This document shows positions 15,702 through 24,251 of a stretch of 64,000 bases of DNA, in pieces. The position numbers and the translations under genes are program-made. The DNA lies in NCBI GenBank assembly GCA_016715825.1, contig JADJXO010000001.1, positions 495,001 to 559,000 on the forward strand. Direction: 5' to 3'. Source of the stretch: Nitrospira sp. GTDB taxonomy: Bacteria; Nitrospirota; Nitrospiria; Nitrospirales; Nitrospiraceae. The first letter of the stretch is position 1, and each line of letters opens with the position of its first letter. The notes under the pieces are model-generated. The model did no database searches, was not told the origin of the DNA, and saw only the letters and a list, made by a program, of their open reading frames with translations.

Positions 15702-17618
15702 ATGAAATATCGCCCAGAAATAGATGGCTTGCGAGCCATCGCCGTCATTCCAGTTATTTTGTTTCACGCTGGCATGCCACTGTTTACCGGCGGCTTTATC
15801 GGCGTAGATATCTTCTTTGTCATCAGCGGCTACTTGATTACGACGATCATTCTTACAGAGCTTGAAGCTGGCAAATTTTCGATCCTCCATTTCTATGAGC
15901 GACGTGCACGCCGGATTCTGCCGGCGTTGTTCCTTGTCTTGGGGTTGTGCCTGCCGTTTGCTTGGTTGTGGCTCATGCCGGCCGATTTGAGCGAATTTAC
16001 CGGAAGCGTGCTCGCGGTGTTATGTTTTTCGGCCAACATATATTTTTGGAGACAGAGTGACTACTTCGATTCCGCGACAGAGCTGAAGCCGCTGCTTCAT
16101 ACATGGAGTTTGGGGGTAGAGGAGCAGTTTTACGTGTTCTTCCCCATTTTCCTGCTGCTGGCTTGGCGAATGAGGCGATCGGGGATTGTGGGATTGTTGG
16201 TGATCGGCTCGTTGCTCAGCCTTGCGTTAGCCCAGTATGGTACCGGGCTGAAACCGGTCGCAACATTTTTCTTGCTGCCGACTCGCGGATGGGAGTTGGC
16301 GATCGGTTCATTGATCGCATTCCATCTAACCGATACCGTACGGCACAAAGAAAAGGAGCATTTCCCATCTGCGCTCTCTCAAATACTAAGCTTGGCAGGG
16401 TTAGGGTTGATCATCTATAGCATCCTGGTATTTCATAAAGAGACACCATTCCCGAGCCTGTACACATTGGTGCCGACTGCAGGAGCCGCCTTGCTCATTC
16501 TGTTCGCTCGGCCCAATACGGTGGTTGGCCGGGTGTTGGCTGGAAGATTTCTAGTTGCGGTTGGTCTTGTGAGCTATAGTGCCTACTTGTGGCATCAGCC
16601 CCTCTTCTCGTTTGCCCGTCATAGAAGTTTGACCGATCTCAATCCTGTTGTAATTGCGAGTCTTGTTGCGCTGACGTTTGGTCTTGCGTATCTCACATGG
16701 CGCTTTGTTGAACGGCCATTTCGCCAGAAGGCTGTGGTATCGAAACGAGTGCTGTGGGGATCTGCGGCGGGATGCGCCCTAATCATTGCTTCTTTTGCTG
16801 TTGGGCTGCAAGTGACCGTGGGAGAATTTCAGAGCAACATACACCGTGAGTCGCAAGCGCAGTTTCGCGCCTACACCTGTATGTTTGAGCCGGATCAGAC
16901 ACACCAAACATTATTAGAGAATCGCTGTCACCAGCCTCCTGGTCCAGCGTCGCAAAAGGCTGTCGAATCTTTGTCAACTTCGAAGAGATATGTATTGTAT
17001 GGAGACAGCCTTGCTGCCCACCTGTATCCAGGTCTTGTCAGTAAGATCAGAGAATCTCAAATCGTACAGCTCACCGGAGGTGCATGTCGGGCAATACGCA
17101 GTGTCGATACTCCGCGGTGTCTGGACTTTTATGACTGGTTTGTTGATGAATATATTCCAAACAATGCAGCGGATAGAATTCTGGTTTCAAGTAGTTGGTT
17201 GAGTGACTATGAACGTCTTGGCGACAAAACCTTTCGCGAGAAGCTCCGCGATTTATTTGAGCGACTACAGGGAAATCGAGTCCTTGTCTATTCGATGGCA
17301 GCGTCACTCAAAGTGGATGTTCATCGGTATTATCACAAGCTTGAGACCTTTGGGCATGCGGTGCCTTCCAACTTGATAATGGAAGGGGACGATCTTACCG
17401 TTGTTAATTCCGTTCTTCGTGAAGAGGCGGCGAGGTTTGGGTTTGAGTTTGTGGATATCGAAGAGCAGTTCTGCTCCAAAAGCCAATGTCTGGTGGCAAA
17501 AGATGGAGTGTTGCAGTTTTCAGACGCTCGTCACCTTACTGTGGCGGGCTCTGTCCTTGTGGCAGAATCCACTTATCGCTTCATAGTCGGAGGATCTTCG
17601 GGTGAGCCAACCTCCTAG
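15702..17618 (+). CDS. Membrane acyltransferase with C-terminal SGNH domain (OafA/YrhL type)
   Basis: 638 residues. The N-terminal half is an acyltransferase-3 domain with about ten membrane helices, starting YRPEIDGLRAIAVIPVILFHA, with the conserved RRARRILPAL and the LHTWSLGVEEQFY catalytic region. The C-terminal part from about residue 430 has YVLYGDSLAAHLYPGL, the GDS block of an SGNH esterase/acetyltransferase domain, and a late DARHLT with the Asp-x-x-His pair. Such two-domain proteins O-acetylate LPS O-antigen, peptidoglycan or exopolysaccharide. The target here is unknown; no glycosyltransferases are adjacent. It stands alone after a long AT-rich gap, which could hint at later acquisition. 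Confidence 0.9.
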   Translation: MKYRPEIDGLRAIAVIPVILFHAGMPLFTGGFIGVDIFFVISGYLITTIILTELEAGKFSILHFYERRARRILPALFLVLGLCLPFAWLWLMPADLSEFTGSVLAVLCFSANIYFWRQSDYFDSATELKPLLHTWSLGVEEQFYVFFPIFLLLAWRMRRSGIVGLLVIGSLLSLALAQYGTGLKPVATFFLLPTRGWELAIGSLIAFHLTDTVRHKEKEHFPSALSQILSLAGLGLIIYSILVFHKETPFPSLYTLVPTAGAALLILFARPNTVVGRVLAGRFLVAVGLVSYSAYLWHQPLFSFARHRSLTDLNPVVIASLVALTFGLAYLTWRFVERPFRQKAVVSKRVLWGSAAGCALIIASFAVGLQVTVGEFQSNIHRESQAQFRAYTCMFEPDQTHQTLLENRCHQPPGPASQKAVESLSTSKRYVLYGDSLAAHLYPGLVSKIRESQIVQLTGGACRAIRSVDTPRCLDFYDWFVDEYIPNNAADRILVSSSWLSDYERLGDKTFREKLRDLFERLQGNRVLVYSMAASLKVDVHRYYHKLETFGHAVPSNLIMEGDDLTVVNSVLREEAARFGFEFVDIEEQFCSKSQCLVAKDGVLQFSDARHLTVAGSVLVAESTYRFIVGGSSGEPTS

Positions 17619-17816
17619 AACCTGCGCGCTTACAATTTCTTGAGTAACATTGGAATTTCATGCGAGTTGCACAAGTAGACGGCATTTGGCAGTGTTGTAC
17701 TCCCGTCCAATCAGAAGGCGGTGCTTCCACTGTAGTCAAGTAAAGAACTTGTGAATGAGGAAGTGGGGTTGGTATCGACGTTATGAGCAGGGACGCTTCT
17801 GTATATCCATTGGTCC

Positions 17817-18143
17817 TCATCGATAGACGACGGACACGCGTCTGAGAAACTCTTCGAGCTGCAGAATTTGTTGCTCAATCAGCGGAGAGTCTTTGTGTTG
17901 CGCCGCTTGCTCCATGGTGGTTCCAATCTCGGTGATCCTATCGAATCCGTATCCGCCGCCATCACCTTTCAATCGATGGCCAAGGTTCTGAATGGTTCCA
18001 AAGTCTTGCTGAGTGAGCGCATCCCGAAGGGTTTGCAGATCGTGGGCTCGATTCTCTAAGAAGGTCGGCACAATCGCTTCCAGGTCACGGGAAATCTCCA
18101 CGATTACGCGGTCGTTCGAGGTGGGATGTGATGGGGGCATCAC
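17817..18143 (-). CDS. HPt phosphotransfer protein
   Basis: 108 residues, a stand-alone histidine phosphotransfer domain. The phosphoacceptor is His56 in LGHRLKGDGGGYGF, which fits the H-x-L-K-G pattern. Its start overlaps the stop of the hybrid kinase by 4 nt (ATGA), so it is coupled to that kinase and most probably receives phosphate from its receiver domains. The next step of the relay may be one of the response regulators in the same block. Confidence 0.9.
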   Translation of the reverse strand: MMPPSHPTSNDRVIVEISRDLEAIVPTFLENRAHDLQTLRDALTQQDFGTIQNLGHRLKGDGGGYGFDRITEIGTTMEQAAQHKDSPLIEQQILQLEEFLRRVSVVYR

Positions 18144-20380
18144 GGGATGAGATGCTCCTTGTGTGCCTGAAGAATCTCCAATAGGCTAGATTTCTTCACG
18201 GGTTTAGTCAGATGAGTGTTGCAACCAGCCTCGAAGATGCGGGTGCTTTCTTCTTTGAGTGCCAAAGCGGTGAGGGCGATGATCGGCGTGGCCGGGAGAT
18301 CATGCTCGCGCTCCCACGAGCGGATCGCTTTGGTTGCAGCATAGCCGTCCATGACCGGCATGTGTATGTCCATGAGGATAACGTCGTAGTGAGTGGCTTT
18401 GACCTTCTCTACTGCAATGGCTCCATGTTCTGCGATCTCAAGGCAATGGTCCGTCTGCTTCAGGTATGCGCGAACCAAGAGTTGGTTATCGAGAGAGTCC
18501 TCAACCAATAGAACTCGTAAAGCCCGTCCTGGAGCCGTAGGGGATGGTTGGACGGATTGTTCAGGAATTGATTGAACGCCCTTTGTCCGATCTAGTGCAA
18601 TGGCGATTGATTGGAGGAGATCTCCACGTCGAATGGGTTTGATTAAGTAGCCACCCAGTCCGAGATCGTATGTGCGTGCGATATCGTCGGCCCAATGATC
18701 GGACGTCAGCATGATGATCGTCGGGCGATTCCCATTGGATGCTGTGTTGACCTGTTCCGCCACCTCAAAGCCGCTCATGGTGGGCATCCGACAGTCGAGG
18801 AGGAGTAGCTCATATTGGTGACCCTGTTCGGCGGCACGTCGAATTTCGTCCAATGCGGCCCTTCCGTCACTGGCTTCCGTGACCTGAGCTCCCCATGCGT
18901 GGAGTGTTTCACGAAGGATAAGGCGGTTGGTAGGGTGGTCGTCCACGGCGAGGACCCGAACGCCTGTAAGATCAACCGAGGTTGTGGCTTTGTGTTGAAT
19001 GGGTATTGTTTGAGTCTGAAAGAGGAGGGAACAATGAAATGTACTACCGGTTCCCACTGTGCTCTCCACCCTGATCTGGCCCTGCATGCGTTCGACCAGC
19101 CGTTTGGTGATGGCGAGGCCGAGCCCCGTTCCCCCATATTGTCTCGTCGTTGATATATGGGCCTGCGTAAAACTATCAAAAATCGAATCCAGTTTATCTG
19201 GAGGAATTCCAATGCCTGTATCGCTCACCGAAACCAGAATGGCTCCAACGGTTGGCCGATCAGGGTCAGGAGTGACACGAACCTCCACGGTGCCGTTTTC
19301 GGTAAATTTGAGTGCATTGCTGATCAAATTAATCAAGATTTGCGTTAAGCGCGTTGGATCGCCGATCAAATGACACGGTACGTCTGGACTGAGGTGGGAG
19401 GTGAGTTCAAGGCTCTTCTCATGGGCTCTCATCGCCAACATATCGATGGCTTTATCCAGGACTTCACTCAGGTCAAAGTTGATGGTTTCCAACTCCAGAT
19501 GGCCAGTCTCGACCTTGGAAAGATCGAGGATATCGTTGATAATATTGAGGAGGGTTCCGCCAGCTCGTCGAAAAATCCGCAGATATTTGCGCTGATCAGG
19601 CGTCAGGGCAGTTTCCCAGAGAAGATCCGCCATCCCGATAATGGCATTCATCGGGGTGCGAATCTCATGGCTCATGCCGGCAAGGAACTCACTCTTCGCA
19701 CGACTGGCGACTTCGGCAGCTTCTTTGGCCACGCGGAGAGCCTGTTCGATCTGGCGTCGATCGGATGCTTCCAACGCGAGGGTTGCCAGGGTTGCCAAGA
19801 GCTCGACCAAATGCTCTTCTTGCCTAGTCCACTGCCGTGGTGTCTTGATGGATTCGGCGCAGAGCACACCCACGAGCCGTCCCTTCTGTCTAATGGGGGC
19901 GCTGAGGAGAGACTGGATATCAAACAGCGAAAGGTATGTGCGTGCAAGATCTCTTGTCCGCGGATCATGAAGCGGACGAGCAGCTGCTACGGCACGAGGT
20001 TCTCGAGCGAGCGCCCGAAGATAGTGACGACAGTGTGTGGATGGGATCGCTAGATCAGGCCTAGAGCGTCTTCGGCTAGGTTCATAGAGATCAACCAGTG
20101 TGATCGCATCACGTTCCTTGGATAGGAGCCAAGCACTCGAGCGTTCAACCTGAAGTAAGGCGCAGGTGGCTTTTGAGATGGCTCGGAATGCATGGGACAG
20201 ATCGCCACTATTGAGGGCTTTGCTTTGTGCCAGTTTTCGAAGCGTGTCCTGGTACTGATCGAGAAATGTGGTTATGCTCGAATCGAATGAGGAAGGACCA
20301 GGCCGTGTGGGTTGACATGTGTAAAAGGTGGTCTTTGCTGCAACTCGTCCTTGAGATTCTCCCCGAGGGTGACGTGTCAT
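18140..20380 (-). CDS. Hybrid sensor histidine kinase (GAF-HisKA-HATPase-REC-REC)
   Basis: 746 residues, soluble. The N-terminal part (about 60-210) is a GAF-like sensor (LLQVERSSAWLLSKERDAITLV...LLSAPIRQKGRLVGVLCAES). The kinase core has MSHEIRTPMNAIIGMADLL (His238), an N-box LINLISNALKFTENG, G1 SDTGIGIP and G2 GTGLGLAITKRLVE. Two receiver domains follow, with phosphoacceptors in LLLLDCRMP and VILMDIHMP. No membrane helix is visible, so it should sense an intracellular ligand. It sits between the GGDEF regulator (37 nt upstream) and the HPt gene (4-nt overlap). Confidence 0.95.
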   Translation of the reverse strand: MTRHPRGESQGRVAAKTTFYTCQPTRPGPSSFDSSITTFLDQYQDTLRKLAQSKALNSGDLSHAFRAISKATCALLQVERSSAWLLSKERDAITLVDLYEPSRRRSRPDLAIPSTHCRHYLRALAREPRAVAAARPLHDPRTRDLARTYLSLFDIQSLLSAPIRQKGRLVGVLCAESIKTPRQWTRQEEHLVELLATLATLALEASDRRQIEQALRVAKEAAEVASRAKSEFLAGMSHEIRTPMNAIIGMADLLWETALTPDQRKYLRIFRRAGGTLLNIINDILDLSKVETGHLELETINFDLSEVLDKAIDMLAMRAHEKSLELTSHLSPDVPCHLIGDPTRLTQILINLISNALKFTENGTVEVRVTPDPDRPTVGAILVSVSDTGIGIPPDKLDSIFDSFTQAHISTTRQYGGTGLGLAITKRLVERMQGQIRVESTVGTGSTFHCSLLFQTQTIPIQHKATTSVDLTGVRVLAVDDHPTNRLILRETLHAWGAQVTEASDGRAALDEIRRAAEQGHQYELLLLDCRMPTMSGFEVAEQVNTASNGNRPTIIMLTSDHWADDIARTYDLGLGGYLIKPIRRGDLLQSIAIALDRTKGVQSIPEQSVQPSPTAPGRALRVLLVEDSLDNQLLVRAYLKQTDHCLEIAEHGAIAVEKVKATHYDVILMDIHMPVMDGYAATKAIRSWEREHDLPATPIIALTALALKEESTRIFEAGCNTHLTKPVKKSSLLEILQAHKEHLIP

Positions 20381-20416
20381 GGGCGTGTAAGCAGCCGGTG
20401 AATGGTATGGTCGCGT

Positions 20417-21421
20417 CTAGTCGGTGTGTGCGTCCTGGACCAGCGAGAGAATACTCGCCGATTTGGTTCGATTTCGCCCCTCTTGTTTGGCTTGATACAG
20501 CGCCTGATCAGCTGCTTTAATGAGATCAGTGGGAGAAGAATGCCGGTTTGGAATCACACAGGCATACCCAACGCTGATTGTGACGAGTTCCCCGTCGGCG
20601 TTCTTCATACCCAGGGACTCGACTCGCCGGCGCAGGCTCTCTGCCACCTGTGCGGCGCCATCAATTCCGGTGCCAGGCAGAACCGTGACAAACTCGTCTC
20701 CACCGTAACGGGCGACCAAATCACCAGGGCGATTCACGGAACTGGAAATAGCGGCGGACACCTGTTTTAGGCATTCATCGCCGGCCGTATGACCTTTCGT
20801 GTCGTTATAGGTTTTGAATCGGTCAATATCGAATATGATCAGTGACAGGGGAGTCGACTCCCGAACGGCTCGCCGCCATTCTTGATCTAGAAAATCGTCG
20901 AATTGACGTCTGTTGGTGATGCCCGTCAGTCCATCTAAACAGGAGAGACGGAGCAGCATCTGATTGGCTTCTTGGAGTTGCCGCATGACCTCCAGGAGCT
21001 CTTGCTCACGTGCGCGTCGACGATCGACCTCATGAACAAGTCGGAGCACCGAACGCACCCGAGTGAGCAACTCGATTTTGTTGACCGGTTTGGCCACGTA
21101 GTCCATCGCACCTGCGGCAAATGCCAGCTGAAGATCGACCGGGTCCGTCTTGACGGTCACCATGATGATCGGAGTGTCCCTGAAGCGATCGACGGCCTTG
21201 ATTTGGCGACAGGCTTCAATCCCGCTCATCTGAGGCATCAGAATATCCATGAGAATGAGATCGACTCGCGCCACGCCATGCTTGCCCCCATCAAGTCCCA
21301 AATACTTGAATGCGGCGGCAGCTGAATCCGCTGAATGAATATTTTCGTAGCCGGCGGCGGATAGAATGGCCTGCAATAGGAGTCGATCATCGACAGAATC
21401 ATCAACAATCAGAATGCTCAT
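20417..21421 (-). CDS. Response regulator with GGDEF output (diguanylate cyclase)
   Basis: 334 residues from ATG at 21421; the longer open frame upstream is rejected because the MSILIVDDS start matches the paralogues and has GTGGA upstream. The receiver domain has phosphoacceptor Asp59 (LILMDILMP). After a helical linker comes a GGDEF domain with DGLTGITNRRQFD, FDIDRFKTYND and an intact RYGGDEF (230-234), so it should make c-di-GMP. An inhibitory I-site RxxD (RPGD, 221-224) lies exactly five residues before GGDEF, which predicts product feedback. It is a PleD/WspR-like single-receiver cyclase, probably phosphorylated by the neighbouring kinase. Confidence 0.95.
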   Translation of the reverse strand: MSILIVDDSVDDRLLLQAILSAAGYENIHSADSAAAAFKYLGLDGGKHGVARVDLILMDILMPQMSGIEACRQIKAVDRFRDTPIIMVTVKTDPVDLQLAFAAGAMDYVAKPVNKIELLTRVRSVLRLVHEVDRRRAREQELLEVMRQLQEANQMLLRLSCLDGLTGITNRRQFDDFLDQEWRRAVRESTPLSLIIFDIDRFKTYNDTKGHTAGDECLKQVSAAISSSVNRPGDLVARYGGDEFVTVLPGTGIDGAAQVAESLRRRVESLGMKNADGELVTISVGYACVIPNRHSSPTDLIKAADQALYQAKQEGRNRTKSASILSLVQDAHTD

Positions 21422-21476
21422 ATGTCCACGCGGGTTGAACGGATCACAGAGGATAATACTGGCAGAATCGTAACAG

Positions 21477-22115
21477 CTAGTCCTGATAAACGCCAGGATA
21501 AAGCTTTTTGAGGCAGGGCTGGCAAAGCCCATGGCTGAACTCTGCTTCTGAATGTTCACCGATGTATTCTTCGATTTGTTGCCAAAACCCACCGTCGTTG
21601 CGGATTTTCTTGCAGGATGCACAGATCGGAATGAGGCCACGCAACACTTTGACTTCCTTGAGCGCTTGCTGCAGATCTTCGTTGATGCGACGAAGTTCGG
21701 CCTCTCGCTGTTTTCTTCGGTCCATCTCGGTTTTCAGCGTCAAGGCAGAGGTGACGCGCGCGAGCAGTTCCACACTCTTTACCGGTTTATTGATATAGTC
21801 CATCGCGCCGGCTGAAAAGGCTTCCTTCAAATTATCGAGATCGTTCTTGGCGGTCACCATGATGAGTGGGATGTCTCGAAGGTGCACCTGCTGTTTGATT
21901 TTCCTACAGGCCGTCACACCATCAAGATCGGGCATTAGAACATCCATCAAGATCAGGTCAACATCGACGGAAGGTGGTCCTCCATCAAGGTTCAATAACC
22001 CAAACGCAGTCTTCGCAGAGTCCGCCGCCACAATCTGGTCATGACCGGCCTTGGTCAGGATCGACCGAAGGAGGAGATGTTGGTCAGGGGAATCGTCGAC
22101 AATCAGGATTGCCAT
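21477..22115 (-). CDS. Response regulator with C-terminal Cys4 domain
   Basis: 212 residues. Receiver domain with phosphoacceptor Asp58 in LILMDVLMP and Lys in YINKPVK. A coiled-coil linker (about 125-160) leads to a C-terminal block LIPICASCKKIRNDGGFW...LCQPC, the short cysteine motif often found at the end of PAS-kinase and receiver proteins and likely to bind zinc or to be redox-sensitive. No DNA-binding domain is seen. It is the first gene of the four-gene leftward signalling block and a clear paralogue of the regulator at 11239. Confidence 0.92.
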   Translation of the reverse strand: MAILIVDDSPDQHLLLRSILTKAGHDQIVAADSAKTAFGLLNLDGGPPSVDVDLILMDVLMPDLDGVTACRKIKQQVHLRDIPLIMVTAKNDLDNLKEAFSAGAMDYINKPVKSVELLARVTSALTLKTEMDRRKQREAELRRINEDLQQALKEVKVLRGLIPICASCKKIRNDGGFWQQIEEYIGEHSEAEFSHGLCQPCLKKLYPGVYQD

Positions 22116-22198
22116 CGGTATTCTTAACGGTTGAATACGCAGAAAACTAAAGGATCAATCCAGTGGAATCCAGTACGGCAAACAGGTATGAGGGTGAA

Positions 22199-22645
22199 TT
22201 AGGAGAGCTTGCTTTTGACCAGGTCACTGACGTGCTTGCCGTCGAGAGGCTGTCCAGCCACGCGCGCCATCACGGCTTTCATGATCTGTCCCATATCCTT
22301 CATGGAGGATGCCCCGGTTTCGCTGATGACGGATACGACGAGGGCTTCAAGCTCTTGATGGGTCAGCGGCTTTGGGAGGTAAGCCTCAATGATTTCGATT
22401 TCTCGGCGTTCTTTTTCTGCGAGTTCCGCCCGTTGGGCCTTCTCAAACTGTTCGACGGACTCCCGACGCTGTTTCACAAGCGTCGTCATGACTCGACTCA
22501 TTTCAGCATCGTCGAGGTCTCGTTTCAGTTCTACTTCTTTATTCAAGACCGCCGCTTTGACCATGCGGATCACGTCCATGCGAAGTTGATCCCGTGATTT
22601 CATGGCGCGTTTTAGATCTTCCGTCAGACGATCGTGCAATGACAT
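22199..22645 (-). CDS. yqeY: GatB/YqeY domain protein
   Basis: 148 residues from ATG at 22645, giving the family start MSLHDRLTEDLKRAMKSRD. An in-frame GTG 12 nt upstream is less likely. YqeY proteins resemble the tail domain of the GatB amidotransferase subunit and are thought to interact with tRNA or translation; the role is not established. Further marks are KERREIEIIEAYLPKPLT and GQIMKAVMARVAGQPLDGKHVSDLVKSKL. Usual length. It lies upstream of the signalling block with an 83-nt gap. Confidence 0.93.
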   Translation of the reverse strand: MSLHDRLTEDLKRAMKSRDQLRMDVIRMVKAAVLNKEVELKRDLDDAEMSRVMTTLVKQRRESVEQFEKAQRAELAEKERREIEIIEAYLPKPLTHQELEALVVSVISETGASSMKDMGQIMKAVMARVAGQPLDGKHVSDLVKSKLS

Positions 22646-22783
22646 AGGAGGTCCCACACATCACAATTTCTCTCAAAGAGGGAGCATACCGTCCCGGTTT
22701 CTGAGAGTCAATGACTGGAATTTGGAGATGGTATTTTGGTGCACGGGTGGTATTATTTGACCAATGTGAGCCCGGAGGATCAG

Positions 22784-23005
22784 ATGCGACAACAAGGGAC
22801 GAAGATGATCGGTATTTATGATCGAGCTGTTATGGCTGGCATGGCAATGATGCTGTTCGGTCTTGTTGGGTGCGCTACAGAAACACCGAAGGCAGCGCCA
22901 TCGATGACTCAGGATCACGTTCGAGAACATTCCGAGCAGGCATTCGACAAACTCAAACAAGAAGAAAAGAATCGCGCTGCGGGCTCGGCACTGGATCCTC
23001 AGTAG
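22784..23005 (+). CDS. Small lipoprotein of unknown function
   Basis: 73 residues from ATG at 22784, chosen because a strong GGAGG lies six bases upstream. The N-terminus is a signal peptide (IYDRAVMAGMAMMLFGLVGC) with a lipobox ending at Cys; the mature part is about 45 residues, helical and charged (DHVREHSEQAFDKLKQEEKNRA). It is probably anchored to the outer or inner membrane. No family recognised. The large open frame on the opposite strand over this gene is a shadow. Confidence 0.7.
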   Translation: MRQQGTKMIGIYDRAVMAGMAMMLFGLVGCATETPKAAPSMTQDHVREHSEQAFDKLKQEEKNRAAGSALDPQ

Positions 23006-23301
23006 TTGGGACAATTCAGTAGAAGAGAGAGTGTGGTACGATTCCGAACTGAATGATAGAGTGACATCCGCGTGGCTCTGCGGACGATGCTTGATGATAT
23101 TTAACCCGTCCATATCCCTTACTGAGTAGGTTGGTTGTACGTGGCCAAGTCTATGCTCGTTGAGTTCAAGCCCAAGAACCTCCTCTACCACCCCGTTCCC
23201 ATCATCGTGCCGATACGAAATGGCCATAGTGTGCCGAAATGTCTCATCATGTCCGCCGGTAGTCATTGACCCCTTTGACGCACCTCAGTACGATCAATTC
23301 T

Positions 23302-23949
23302 ATGGTGGAGGCAATTCAGAGGCGGACATACTCAAGTGTCTGGCGTGCTGCTTTTGTGGGGAGCCTCCTTCTCATCCAGGAAGAGAGCGGGATGGCCAAG
23401 GACCTCCTCGCTCCTAAGGAGCAAGAAATTACAGAGATCGGATCGACTGCAAGCCCGTCCTTTGATGACCAGGAAAAGGGCGCTCCACAATCGCTCTTTA
23501 CCTGGATTAAGATGGCGAAGGGATTTGATGTGGAATGGGATACCTTTGGGAGAGATGGGTGGTATACCCAGGACCCACGGCTAAAACCGATCGATCCGGG
23601 TTCGGTATTCACACCGGAGACTTCGGCGATCTACATCGTCTTTGAAGTGGCTCCGTTGGAGGATCCGGCTCAATTTGCCGTGCAATGGTTCCTGGAACAG
23701 TCTCGAGGCCAGGCGAGTGAGAATCCATTGGGTAAGGATGTGCTAGAAGTCCCTGGGCACGAGCGGTATGGTTACCTTGAGTTGAAACGGTCCGGTGCGA
23801 GGTGGAAAGTCGGGAACTACGTGGCAAGGATTTATATCACGCCGTTAGGGCAACAGCCATTTCATGCAGCGAACCAAGTTGGTACCATGCGGTTTGCAGT
23901 TGGGGAGCGGCTACCTACCTTGCCACCTGGCCAGAGCTCAGTGAAGTAA
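23302..23949 (+). CDS. Probable exported protein of unknown function
   Basis: About 215 residues if the ATG at 23302 is used; no good ribosome binding site is seen and a TTG at 23266 is an alternative. The N-terminal 30 residues (RRTYSSVWRAAFVGSLLLIQEESG) contain a weak hydrophobic segment that may be a signal peptide. The rest is a beta-rich globular domain (SAIYIVFEVAPLEDPAQFAVQWF, GYLELKRSGARWKVGNYVARIYI) ending in a Pro-rich tail. It resembles a beta-sandwich accessory protein, but I recognise no family. A 296-nt gap before it (23006-23301) shows no gene. Confidence 0.6.
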   Translation: MVEAIQRRTYSSVWRAAFVGSLLLIQEESGMAKDLLAPKEQEITEIGSTASPSFDDQEKGAPQSLFTWIKMAKGFDVEWDTFGRDGWYTQDPRLKPIDPGSVFTPETSAIYIVFEVAPLEDPAQFAVQWFLEQSRGQASENPLGKDVLEVPGHERYGYLELKRSGARWKVGNYVARIYITPLGQQPFHAANQVGTMRFAVGERLPTLPPGQSSVK

Positions 23950-23963
23950 AGTGTGGGGTGTCT

Positions 23964-24251
23964 ATGGAGCAGGGGATCAAGGTTACGGATCCTGAAAAAC
24001 TGATGTTGCTCTATGAGCGATTTCGGGATGTGTGTTGGGTCGAAAAAGAGATCTGGAAAGAAATTTTTATGCCGAGGGAAGTGATCGCTGGTCCCGTAAG
24101 AACCAACGTCCAAGATCGGTATGAAGTTACGATCAACGATCCCACGATCGAACAGGCGATTGAGACCACTATCTCCTTCGGACTGGCAGCGTTGGGCGCG
24201 GTGATTCAAGAGCACCGCGCCCATATTTCCTTTATCAAGAAACCGTCTTAA
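23964..24251 (+). CDS. Small protein of unknown function
   Basis: 95 residues from ATG at 23964, with GGGGTG upstream and 14 nt after the previous stop, so the two genes are probably cotranscribed. The open frame extends further left but only inside the preceding gene. The protein is acidic and soluble (MEQGIKVTDPEKLMLLYERFRDV...), with a central DRYEVTINDPTIEQAIETTISFG segment. No family recognised. Its TAA stop overlaps the htpX stop on the other strand in a TTAA palindrome. Confidence 0.55.
   Translation: MEQGIKVTDPEKLMLLYERFRDVCWVEKEIWKEIFMPREVIAGPVRTNVQDRYEVTINDPTIEQAIETTISFGLAALGAVIQEHRAHISFIKKPS

Noticed and set aside
14734..17618. Genomic island integrated at tRNA-Ala
   Set aside because: Integration usually occurs at the tRNA 3' end, which here faces the DUF72 gene, and no integrase or direct repeat of the tRNA end was found.
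22673..23266. 197-codon leftward frame
   Set aside because: It is antisense to the lipoprotein gene at 22784, rich in His, Ser and Cys, without a ribosome binding site or family resemblance.
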